DNA from: Lysobacteraceae bacterium PS02065
GTDB lineage: Bacteria; Pseudomonadota; Gammaproteobacteria; Xanthomonadales; Rhodanobacteraceae
DNA length: 64,000 nt
Assembly (NCBI GenBank): GCA_029959555.1
Contig: JASCPI010000003.1
Location: forward strand, 123,866 to 187,865
Direction of reading: 5' to 3'
In this document: positions 33,556-42,052 of the stretch, piece after piece
How positions within the stretch are numbered: position 1 is the first letter of the stretch
Layout: each line of letters opens with the position of its first letter
Notes under the pieces: generated by a model
Database searches by the model: none
What the model saw: the letters and a program-made list of their open reading frames with translations, nothing else
What the model was told of the DNA's origin: nothing
Program-made: the position numbers and the translations under genes

Positions 33556-35583
33556 TTACGGTGTCACGCCAGGCTTCGCGAACTTCTCGATCCAGGCCTT
33601 CACCTCGCCGTACCAGTGCAGCGAATTGGCCGGCTTGAGCACCCAGTGATTCTCGTCGGGGTAATACACGAGCCGACTCTCGACGCCCTGGTTCTGCAGC
33701 GTGTTGAACAGCTCGATGCCGTGGTTCACGGGCACGCGGAAATCCTGCTCGCCGTGGATCACCAGCGTCGGCGTCTTGAAGTTCCCTGCTCCGAAATGCG
33801 GCGAGCTCTTAGCGAACAGCTCCGGAGCCTTCCAGAACTCCTGGCCGTCGCGGCGCTTGCTCGCGCCGTAGTCGGCCGCGACCTGGGTGAACCAGTTGTA
33901 CACCGCGGCGTGCGCGACCAGCGCCTTGAACGGGTGTTCGCGGCCCAGGATGATCGAGGTGAGGTAGCCGCCGTAGCTGCCGCCGCCGGCGACCATGCGA
34001 TTCGAATCGATGTACGGCTGCGCGGCCATCCATTCGGTCGCCTTGATGACGTCCTCGTACGGCAGCGTGTCCTGGTCGGGGTTGATCGAGTCGGTGAAAG
34101 CCTGGCCGAAGCCGCTCGAGCCATGGAAGTTCGGCCACGCCGTGACATAGCCCCAGGCGCTGAACACCTGCGCGTTCCAACGCCACGCGAACGCGTCGGT
34201 GATGCCGTTGTGCGGGCCGCCGTGGATCAGCACGAACAGCGGGTACTTGCGGCTGCGGTCGAAGCGGGGCGGGTAGTTGATCCACATCTGCACGTCGTCG
34301 CCGCGCGCGCCCTTCACGGTGACACTCTCGTAGCTGCCCCATTCGATGCCGGCGAGCACGTCGTCGTTGATACGGTCGAGCACGCTGGCCTTGCCGCTGC
34401 GGCGATCGATGCTGACCAGCCGCGGCGGCGACACGAAGCTCTGCTGGAGCGCGACGATCGAACCGTCGCGCGCGAGGTCGGGCGCACCGACGTCACCCTT
34501 GCCGGTGATCGCACGCGGCTTGCGGCCGTCGAGGTAGACCTCGTACAGGCGCGAGGTGCCGGCGTCGTCGATCGCACCGACGAGCGACTTGCCGTCGCGC
34601 GACCACTGCAGGCCGCCTGCGGAACGGTCCCAGTCGGCCGCGATCGCGCGGTTCGCGCCGCGGCGCAGGTCGTGCACGAACAGGCGCTGGGTATCGCCGT
34701 AGAAGCCCTTGATGGTCTGGCGCGCGAACGCGAGCGAGCGGCCATCCGGGCTGAAGCGCGGCGAGAAGTCGTTGCCGGGATTCTCGGGCGTGAGGTTGCG
34801 CGCCGGCCCGCCGCTGCCGATCGGCTGCAACCAGATGTCGGGGTTCGAATCGACGCCGTTGCGCGCCGTGTCGGACACGAACGCGATCGACTTGCCGTCC
34901 GGCGCGATGTCGTACGAACCCGCGCCGGGATCCTGCGGCGGCAGCGGACGACCCGACGGCAGGGTCAGCGCGACCGGATCGCCGCCGTCGAGGCCGACGC
35001 TGTAGACGTGCGCTTCGCGGTCGTCGAGCCACTGGTCCCAGTAGCGGATCGGCGCCTTGTCCCAGGTGCGCGCGCTGACTTTGGTCTCCTTGCGCTTCTT
35101 GAGCTCCTCGGCGGCGGCCTTCCAGTCCTTGCCCGGCCACACGCGCGTCACGAACGCGACGCGACTCGAATCGGGGTACCACTTGATGCCGCCGACGCCG
35201 GTCGGCACGCGCGTGAGGCGACGCGCCTCGCCACCGCCCTCGAGCGGCAGCACGTAGAGCTGGCCGACGTCGTCGCCCTCGCGCTTGGACGTGAAGGCGA
35301 GCCAGCGACCGTCGGGGCTGTACGACGGCGCGCCCGCATCGACGCCTTCCGACGTCAGCGCGCGCGCCTCGCCGGCCGGGATCGGGAACCGCCACAGCAC
35401 GGTGCGCCCCTTGTTCTCCTTGGTGTCGAACGTGGTGACCGGGGCGACCGCGGCGCTGCCGTCGGGTGCGATGGTCGGTGCTCCGAGGCGCTTGAGCGAC
35501 CACATGGTGTCGACATCGATCGGCTTGGCGGCCTCGCAGAGGCCGGTCGCGAACAGCAGCGCGACGGGAAGGATCAGGCGCAT
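33556..35583 (-). CDS. S9 family serine peptidase (prolyl oligopeptidase-like), exported
   Basis: A 675-aa protein with a signal peptide (MRLILPVALLFATGLCEA). An N-terminal beta-propeller contains WD-like SPDGRWLAFTSKR and SPDGRSLAFARQ repeats, and a C-terminal alpha/beta hydrolase begins at about residue 430. The catalytic serine is in AGGGSYGGYLTS, the aspartate in HGEQDFRVP and the histidine in PDENHWV. It resembles dipeptidyl peptidases that cleave small peptides in the periplasm of gamma-proteobacteria. It is the first chromosomal gene after the ICE and appears monocistronic, with its own terminator. Confidence 0.92.
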   Translation of the reverse strand: MRLILPVALLFATGLCEAAKPIDVDTMWSLKRLGAPTIAPDGSAAVAPVTTFDTKENKGRTVLWRFPIPAGEARALTSEGVDAGAPSYSPDGRWLAFTSKREGDDVGQLYVLPLEGGGEARRLTRVPTGVGGIKWYPDSSRVAFVTRVWPGKDWKAAAEELKKRKETKVSARTWDKAPIRYWDQWLDDREAHVYSVGLDGGDPVALTLPSGRPLPPQDPGAGSYDIAPDGKSIAFVSDTARNGVDSNPDIWLQPIGSGGPARNLTPENPGNDFSPRFSPDGRSLAFARQTIKGFYGDTQRLFVHDLRRGANRAIAADWDRSAGGLQWSRDGKSLVGAIDDAGTSRLYEVYLDGRKPRAITGKGDVGAPDLARDGSIVALQQSFVSPPRLVSIDRRSGKASVLDRINDDVLAGIEWGSYESVTVKGARGDDVQMWINYPPRFDRSRKYPLFVLIHGGPHNGITDAFAWRWNAQVFSAWGYVTAWPNFHGSSGFGQAFTDSINPDQDTLPYEDVIKATEWMAAQPYIDSNRMVAGGGSYGGYLTSIILGREHPFKALVAHAAVYNWFTQVAADYGASKRRDGQEFWKAPELFAKSSPHFGAGNFKTPTLVIHGEQDFRVPVNHGIELFNTLQNQGVESRLVYYPDENHWVLKPANSLHWYGEVKAWIEKFAKPGVTP

Positions 35584-35648
35584 GGCGTCTCCTTGCTGGA
35601 CAACGGGAATCCGCGGCGCGGCCGCGGGTCTCCGAGTCTAGCCCGCGT

Positions 35649-37802
35649 TCAGCGCCCGCGCGCGATGAGGTCCGGACGTGCCTCGTACCACTTGCGCGCA
35701 CCGACCCAGTGGAACTCGTGTGCCTCGCCTTGCAGTTCGAGTCCCATGCCGAGTACGCCCCAGGTCAGGAGCAGGTCGCCGCTCGGTTCGCGATCGGCCA
35801 CGCGCAGGCGCGCCTTGAGCGCGAAGCGGTCGTTGGCCGCCTCGACGCGATCGAGCACGAGCGCATCGCCGCGCACGCGCATCGTGCCGTCGGCGCGCAG
35901 CACGCCGGCGTCGGCGAGCTTCATGGCCCAGCGCGGGTAGTCGCGGTGACGCGCGTAGAGCGCGAGCAGCAGGCCGAGGTTCTCGAGTTCGAGGCGCGCA
36001 TCGGCGTCGATCTGCAGCGGGCGGAAGCCTTCGACGCGCCCGCGCGGCAACGCGACATTGGCCCACCAGCGCTGCCCTGCCGTGCGCTCGTCGCCGTCGA
36101 TGCGCAGGCCGCGCATCTTCAGCGTCGTGCCGCCGAGATCGAAATGGCGCGCGGCGAGATCGGTGCCGCCGAGACGCGCATCGAGATCGAAATCGCCGCC
36201 GAGCTCGATCGCCGCGAACGACGCGCGCGCACCGCGCGCGGCGATGCCGACGCGGCCACCCGCGATACGGCCGCTCGCGTCGAGTTGCAGGTCGCCGTCC
36301 AGGCGCGCGCTGCCGGCGAGGATCGCGAAGGCCTTGCGCGGCAGGTAGGCGTTGATCGCACGCAGGTCCGGCACTTCGGCGCCGCTGAAGCGCATGTGCG
36401 CCTTCAACGAGTCACGGAAGCCCTTGTCCGCGCGCGCGGTCGCGTCGATGCGCAGGTCCTTGCCGCGCAGCAGTGCCTTGTCGGGCGCATCGCCCGCCGC
36501 CGCCTCGAACGCGGCGAGGCCGAGGCCGAGCACGAGGTCGCCCTTGTCGTCGAGGCGCCCCTCGGCGCGCGCGCTGCCGTGGAAGCGATGTTCGGCGACG
36601 GTCGCGACGAGCTCGACGGCCGGAACCGCAGCGCGGCTGCCCGCGACGAGGCGGCCGTGCTCGACGCGCAGCTGTGCCTCGAGCTGGCCGGCGCCCTGCA
36701 GCGCGAGCCACGGCGTGCGCACGAGCAGCGGCCCGAGCCACTCGAGCGAATCGAAATGCCAGTCGAGCGCGACCTCGCCGTGCGTGCGTGCGAGCACCTC
36801 GGTCACGTCCTTCGCGATCGGCAGTGCGCGTCCCGCGAGGCTCAGGTCGGCACGCACCGAACCCTTGCCTTCGGGCGGTGGCGGCAGGTCGACGGTGACG
36901 CGGATCGCATCGGACACGACCGCGACATGGGCCATCGCTTCGGCATCGCTGCGCGCCTGGCCACGCGTCGCCGCGAGCGGCACGCGCAGGTCGAGCACGC
37001 CACCGTCGGCGAGCTCGCCGCCGCGCAAGGCGAGCTTTGCGTCGAGCGTGCCATGCTCGTCGCTGCCGGCGACGACGACGCCGTCGAGATGGCCTTGCGC
37101 ATCGAGATCGACCGCGAGGGCAGGCACCGCGCCGGCGAGGCGCAGCGTGACGTCCGCGAGCTTCAGGCGCTGCAGGCCCGGCGCGTCCTCGCGACGATGC
37201 GACGGCAGCGAGAACTCCGACTCGAGTTCGCCCCTCTGCAGCCACGCCGTGCCGTCATGGCGCGCTTCGAGATCGCGCAGCAGCACGTGCGACGGCAGGA
37301 TCTCGAGCGGGCCGCCGCGCAGTTGCTTGACGAAGCCGAACGTCGCCTCGCCATGCATCGCGAGGTCCACGCCGACGATGCGCGCCGCGGTCAGCGAGGT
37401 CGTCGCGATGCGGTCGAAGCGCAGGGTCCAGCCGCCGGGCTCGGACGGTGGCGGCGGCATGTCGGTGTCGGCCCGCACGACCTCGCCGTGCACGTCGTCG
37501 GCGTCGAGATCGGGCACATGCAGCTCGCGCCGCAGCAGCGCGAACAGGGCGATTTGCCCGCTCGCGCGACGCGCATGGGCCTGCCAGCGCGCGTGGCGTA
37601 CATGGCCGCGCGCCTCGACGCCCCACAGCGTCACGCGACCGGGCCACCACGTGACGCCATGCGTCCAGTGCAGCGTGAACTTCTCGGGCTTGCGGTTGAC
37701 GAGCGACGGACCGAAGCCCGTGTTGAGCACGACGTTCACGATCGCGAGATAGGCGATCGCGACGACGACGAGGACGATGAGCAACCGCCGCAGCGCGCGC
37801 AT
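35649..37802 (-). CDS. AsmA-like membrane-anchored protein
   Basis: A 717-aa protein with one N-terminal transmembrane helix (about residues 6-28, LLIVLVVVAIAYLAIVNVVL). A very long repetitive beta-rich periplasmic part follows. It has alternating hydrophobic segments and repeated short L-x-L-x-G and R-x-D-G-x-L-x-L units (for example ILAGSARLDGDLQLDASGRI, LGGDFDLDARLGGTDLAARH). This pattern resembles AsmA/TamB-type lipid-transfer proteins, but I cannot assign a specific subfamily. It lies 56 bp after the AcvB/VirJ gene on the same strand, so a role in envelope lipids is plausible. Confidence 0.6.
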   Translation of the reverse strand: MRALRRLLIVLVVVAIAYLAIVNVVLNTGFGPSLVNRKPEKFTLHWTHGVTWWPGRVTLWGVEARGHVRHARWQAHARRASGQIALFALLRRELHVPDLDADDVHGEVVRADTDMPPPPSEPGGWTLRFDRIATTSLTAARIVGVDLAMHGEATFGFVKQLRGGPLEILPSHVLLRDLEARHDGTAWLQRGELESEFSLPSHRREDAPGLQRLKLADVTLRLAGAVPALAVDLDAQGHLDGVVVAGSDEHGTLDAKLALRGGELADGGVLDLRVPLAATRGQARSDAEAMAHVAVVSDAIRVTVDLPPPPEGKGSVRADLSLAGRALPIAKDVTEVLARTHGEVALDWHFDSLEWLGPLLVRTPWLALQGAGQLEAQLRVEHGRLVAGSRAAVPAVELVATVAEHRFHGSARAEGRLDDKGDLVLGLGLAAFEAAAGDAPDKALLRGKDLRIDATARADKGFRDSLKAHMRFSGAEVPDLRAINAYLPRKAFAILAGSARLDGDLQLDASGRIAGGRVGIAARGARASFAAIELGGDFDLDARLGGTDLAARHFDLGGTTLKMRGLRIDGDERTAGQRWWANVALPRGRVEGFRPLQIDADARLELENLGLLLALYARHRDYPRWAMKLADAGVLRADGTMRVRGDALVLDRVEAANDRFALKARLRVADREPSGDLLLTWGVLGMGLELQGEAHEFHWVGARKWYEARPDLIARGR

Positions 37803-37858
37803 GCCTCAGCGCATCCGTGTCGTGACACACCGCATCGCGCGGTGCGTCCTCGGACCGG

Positions 37859-39352
37859 TCATGGCGTTCGCCCCGGCAGCGGCTCGAGCACGGTGCGCGC
37901 GAGCGTCGCGTAGTCGCCGTTGAAATGATGACCGCCCGGCAGGCGCAGCACGCGCTGCTTCGTGCGGTCGGCCTCGTCGCAGGCATCCTCGCCACTGTCG
38001 TCCTGGATGCACACGAACGGCACCTGCAGGCGCTTGATCTCCGGCGCAATCGGCAGGCCGGTGTCGCCGTCGGAGACCCAGCTCGCCGGATGGAACTCGA
38101 ACTCGGCCGTCGTACCCGGCGCGATCGCGGCGGCGCGGTCGATGCGCGCACGCGTCGTGTCGGGCAGCCGGTTGATCGCGAACGGCAGCACGTCGGCACC
38201 GAACGAGTAGCCGATGATCATGGCCGAGCGCTTGTTCCAGTGCGCGAGGTAGTAGCGCACGATGCGGTCGAGGTCGTTCGCGGTCTGTTCGGGTGTCTTC
38301 TCGGTCCAGAAGTACTGCAGCGTCGACAGGCCGACCACCGGGATGCCGCGCGACGCGAGCTCGGCCGCGATCTCGCGGTCGATGCCGGCCCAGCCGCCGT
38401 CGCCGGTCAGGATCACGGCGAAGCGGTCGTCGCTGCCCTGCGTCGCGGCGACCTCGACGAGCTGCAGGTCGGCCAGCGACTGCTGCGCGGCCGGCGCGGT
38501 GGCCTGCAGCGCCACCGTGCGCAGGCGCGCGAACGCGGCCAGCCATGCCGGCTCCCATGCCGGCGTCAGCGCGTACGAAGCATCGACGCCCTGCACGATC
38601 ACGCGCTCGCTGTCGTGCATCGAGGCCATGAACGCCTTCGCGTCGTCGATGCCGGCACGCAGGTCGCCGTCGGCATGGAACACGATCCAGGGCGCCGGGA
38701 GCGCATCGGCCGGCTCGAGCGCGAACACGCCCTTTCGCCCTTCGATCGCGTGGCTCTGCATGCTGTAGGCCGGGCACAGCGAGGTCGCGACGTTCAGCTC
38801 GGGAATGAAGCCGACGCCGACGCCGCCCGCGTACGTGCCGGGAGGCTGCTGCACGAGGATCGCGTAGGCCAGCGCGGCACCGTCGCCGACACCGGCGAGC
38901 AGCGGCGAGTGGAAGCTCGGCAGCTTGTAGTGCGACTGGATCGCGCGACCGAGATCCTCGAAGTCCGACGACAGGTACACGCAGGGGCCGGTGTCGTACT
39001 CGACGACGCGCTTGAAATGCGCGAAATCGATGCCGGCCACCAGTGCACCGCGTTGCGCGAGCGGACGCGCGAGCGCCTCGGCCTGCGCATCCCAGCCGTT
39101 CGCACCCGAGACGAACAGCACGACGCTGCTCGGCGTGCCCGCAGGCATCAGCACGACGAGGTCGCCGAAGCGCCCGAACGCGAAGTCGCCGCGCTTGTCC
39201 TCGACCGCGACCGGCTCGGGCAGCGGCAGCGGCTCGATCGACGAGGTCGGCGGCGCGGCAGGTGGCGTCTCGACGTGACGCGGCCACGCCAGCACGACGA
39301 TGAACGCGACGGCGAGCGTGGCCAACGGCAACCAGTGGCGTGTACGGATCAT
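37859..39352 (-). CDS. acvB: AcvB/VirJ-type periplasmic lipase, probable lysyl-phosphatidylglycerol hydrolase
   Basis: A protein of about 497 aa with an N-terminal membrane or signal segment (LPLATLAVAFIVVLAW). Two alpha/beta-hydrolase-like halves follow. The C-terminal half carries the nucleophile elbow in MIIGYSFGADVLPFAINRLP and matches VirJ (DRFAVILTGDGGWAGIDREI opening). In Agrobacterium, AcvB hydrolyses lysyl-phosphatidylglycerol and is co-transcribed with the synthase. Here it directly follows mprF. ATG 39352 overlaps the mprF stop (ATGA), and ATG 39358 is an alternative. The pairing supports the same function here. Confidence 0.85.
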   Translation of the reverse strand: MIRTRHWLPLATLAVAFIVVLAWPRHVETPPAAPPTSSIEPLPLPEPVAVEDKRGDFAFGRFGDLVVLMPAGTPSSVVLFVSGANGWDAQAEALARPLAQRGALVAGIDFAHFKRVVEYDTGPCVYLSSDFEDLGRAIQSHYKLPSFHSPLLAGVGDGAALAYAILVQQPPGTYAGGVGVGFIPELNVATSLCPAYSMQSHAIEGRKGVFALEPADALPAPWIVFHADGDLRAGIDDAKAFMASMHDSERVIVQGVDASYALTPAWEPAWLAAFARLRTVALQATAPAAQQSLADLQLVEVAATQGSDDRFAVILTGDGGWAGIDREIAAELASRGIPVVGLSTLQYFWTEKTPEQTANDLDRIVRYYLAHWNKRSAMIIGYSFGADVLPFAINRLPDTTRARIDRAAAIAPGTTAEFEFHPASWVSDGDTGLPIAPEIKRLQVPFVCIQDDSGEDACDEADRTKQRVLRLPGGHHFNGDYATLARTVLEPLPGRTP

Positions 39353-41937
39353 GCCCATGCGCGGAGCTTACGCAGCGTGCGCGTGATCAGGCCAGCCGGC
39401 ACACGCGATTCGGGGCCGCGGTTGATCAGGCGCGTGAGGTCGAGGAACACGCCGGGCAGGTGCATGCCGCCCGGCGAGGCGAGGTAGCGCGGCTGCCAGG
39501 TCGGCGCGAACTTGTTCTTGTAGCGGCGCAGGCCCTCGAAACCATACAGGCGCTCGCCGTGGCCCGCGACGAATCCGAGCACGCGCTGCGAACGCGCGGC
39601 GAGGCGGTGCCGCGACATGCCCGACAACGGCGCCATGCCGAGGTTGAAGCTGCGGTAGCCGTGCTCGCGACCCCACAGCATGAGCTCGATGAACAGGAAA
39701 TCCATGACGCCGCGCGGCGCATCGGGCGTGTGCCGCATGAGGTCGATCGACAGCTCGCCTCCGGCCGGCGCGAGCCACAGGTTCGCGAACGCGAGCGGCT
39801 GGCCGTCCCTGTCGAACACGATCGAGACCGGGAAGCGCCGCAGGTAGTCCTCGTCGAACCAGCCTAGCGAGAAGCCCTTCTCGGTGCCGGCCTTGCCGCC
39901 GAGCCAGCGGTCCGAGATGGCGCGCAGCGCGGGCAGCCAAGGCTCGATGGCATCCGCCGACACGTGCTCGATGCGCAGGCCGTCTCGCAGCGAACGGTTG
40001 CGTGCCTGACGCAGCTCCGCGCGTGCCGAACCTTCGAGCGAGAACGCGGCGAGATCGACGATCGCTTCCTCGCCGAGCTTGATCAGCGCGAGGCCGAGGT
40101 CGAGGTAGGCCTCGAGATCCGTACGGCCGACCTGGTAGAACACGCAGCGCAGGTCGCGCTGGTCGGCGAGTTCGCGGAACTGCCAGCGCAAGGCCTCGCG
40201 GCTCGCCGGCGGTCCGACCGGATCGCCCATCGCGACGAGCGACAGGCCTGTGCGGCGGTACATGAGGAAACCGAGCCCATCGGGCGAACGCAGGATCGCC
40301 TTGTCGCCGAGATGCACGAGGTTGGCCTGCGTCTGCGTCGCCGCGTCGACGAGCGGCTGCAGCGCATCGAGGTCGTTCGCGGCGGGCAGCGTGTCGCGTC
40401 GCTGCGCCGGTCGCAGCAGCTGCCACAGCGCGACGATGATCAGCACGACGACCACGGCGAGCAACGCACGCAGCGCGCGCGGCGCATCGCCGGAGAGTTC
40501 GAACTGCCACCACAGATGGTTGCGGTACGGCACGTTGCGGTACGCGAACAGCATGAGCCAGCCCGCACCGAGCACCACCAGCGCGACGTTGCGCCACCAG
40601 AACGGACTGAAGCGCGATTCGAGGATCGCAGCAGGGCGAGCGAAGTGGCGCCGCGCGAGCACCAGCAGCACGCCGAGCACGGCCATGCCGATCGTCAGCA
40701 GGGTCGGGTCGCCGCGGACCAGCGACGTCGCGATGCCGAGCACGAGCACGCCGAGCGTGACCAGCCAGGCACCACGGCTGCAGCGCTGGACGCCGATCGC
40801 GAGGATCAGCAGCAGCACGCCGAGCAGGCTGCCGAGCAAGTGCGAGAACTCGAGCAGCGGCAGCGGCGCGGCGACCGCATCGCGCGGCACCGGCAGCGAA
40901 CCGACCACGAGCAGCCACGCACCGGCCGCGAACACGGCGGCCGCGGCGATCGCCGGCACGGTCGCGCCGGCGATCGAGGTGAGACGTCGCGCCGGACCAC
41001 GCACCGCGACCGCGCCGAGCGCGGCGAGCGCCATCGCGAGCGGCACGACGTAGTAGACGAGGCGGTAGGCGACGATCGACGCGAGCAGCGCGTGGTTGTC
41101 GAGCTGCGGCAGCAGCTGGATCAGCGTCCACTCGAACACGCCGAGGCCGGCCGGCACGGTCGAGATCACGCCGGCGAGGATCGCGAGCACGTAGGCGCCG
41201 ACGAACGCCGGGAACGACACGTCCGCATCGTTCGGCAGCAGCACGTACAGCGCCGCCGCCGCGCACGACAGTTCCGCGACGCTGACCACGAGCGCGAGCC
41301 AGCCGTCGCGTCGCGTCGGCAGGCGCAGCGAGAAGCGCCCGAGCGCGAGGCGCCGCGGCTGCGCCCGCAACGCGAGCAGGCCCGCGGCGAGCACGGCGAG
41401 ACCGCCGATGCCGACGCCTTGCCACAGGCGCACCGGCCCGGGCAGCACGTCGCCGAGGTGCGCGGGCGCGAACGCGAGCGTGAGACCGGTCAGCGTCCAC
41501 GCACCGAGCGCGAAACCGAGGCTGACCTGGAACGCGATGCGTCCGATGTCGGCGAGGCCGACGCCGGCGTCGCCATAACCCTTGAGGCGCACCGTGCCGC
41601 CGGTCAGCGGCGCCATGCCGAGGCTGTGGCCGAGTGCGTTGGCGATGAACGAGGTGGTCGCGAGGCGTGGCCACGCGACGTGCTTCTCGACGAGGCGCAG
41701 GCCCTGCCAGTCGAACACGATCAGCAGTGCGTAGCTCGACAGCGCCGCGGCGAGGCTCATGGCCAGCGAGGTCCACGGCAGCGCACGCAACTCGCCGACC
41801 AGCTCGTTCCAGCTCGTGGTGCGGAATTCGCGCTCGAGCGCGACCAGCGCGAGCGCGACGACGGCGACGCCGAGCAGGGCGCGCAGCCGCGCCGGCGACG
41901 GCAGCCAGCGCGCGCGCTGTCCTGTCGATGAGCTCAT
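39349..41937 (-). CDS. mprF: MprF: lysyl-phosphatidylglycerol synthase and flippase
   Basis: An 862-aa bifunctional protein. The N-terminal flippase part has many transmembrane helices and the family blocks NALGHSLGMAPLTGGTVRLK and AGVISTVPAGLGVFEWTLIQ. The soluble C-terminal synthase domain (from about residue 530) has DKAILRSPDGLGFLMYRRTG and YRSFNLGMAPLSGMSRHR, typical of the GNAT-like DUF2156 fold. It transfers an amino acid, usually lysine, from tRNA to phosphatidylglycerol and moves the lipid outward. This reduces sensitivity to cationic peptides. It is followed by acvB with a 4-base overlap. Confidence 0.93.
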   Translation of the reverse strand: MSSSTGQRARWLPSPARLRALLGVAVVALALVALEREFRTTSWNELVGELRALPWTSLAMSLAAALSSYALLIVFDWQGLRLVEKHVAWPRLATTSFIANALGHSLGMAPLTGGTVRLKGYGDAGVGLADIGRIAFQVSLGFALGAWTLTGLTLAFAPAHLGDVLPGPVRLWQGVGIGGLAVLAAGLLALRAQPRRLALGRFSLRLPTRRDGWLALVVSVAELSCAAAALYVLLPNDADVSFPAFVGAYVLAILAGVISTVPAGLGVFEWTLIQLLPQLDNHALLASIVAYRLVYYVVPLAMALAALGAVAVRGPARRLTSIAGATVPAIAAAAVFAAGAWLLVVGSLPVPRDAVAAPLPLLEFSHLLGSLLGVLLLILAIGVQRCSRGAWLVTLGVLVLGIATSLVRGDPTLLTIGMAVLGVLLVLARRHFARPAAILESRFSPFWWRNVALVVLGAGWLMLFAYRNVPYRNHLWWQFELSGDAPRALRALLAVVVVLIIVALWQLLRPAQRRDTLPAANDLDALQPLVDAATQTQANLVHLGDKAILRSPDGLGFLMYRRTGLSLVAMGDPVGPPASREALRWQFRELADQRDLRCVFYQVGRTDLEAYLDLGLALIKLGEEAIVDLAAFSLEGSARAELRQARNRSLRDGLRIEHVSADAIEPWLPALRAISDRWLGGKAGTEKGFSLGWFDEDYLRRFPVSIVFDRDGQPLAFANLWLAPAGGELSIDLMRHTPDAPRGVMDFLFIELMLWGREHGYRSFNLGMAPLSGMSRHRLAARSQRVLGFVAGHGERLYGFEGLRRYKNKFAPTWQPRYLASPGGMHLPGVFLDLTRLINRGPESRVPAGLITRTLRKLRAWA

Positions 41938-42005
41938 CCGCGACCCGATCCTTCGTCCCGTGGGGTAGCGCGCATGCTACTGCGCGGCCCGTGTTCCGGG
42001 CAGCC

Positions 42006-42026
42006 ACCGGCCCGGCACGGGCCGGT
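42006..42026 (-). terminator. Hairpin after the FAD oxidase gene
   Basis: A 9-bp perfect stem, ACCGGCCCG/CGGGCCGGT, with a 3-base loop lies 27 bp beyond the oxidase stop on the minus strand and upstream of mprF. No T-run follows, so termination efficiency is uncertain. Confidence 0.5.
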
Positions 42027-42052
42027 CACGGTTCAGGCGCTGGCGCGATGCC

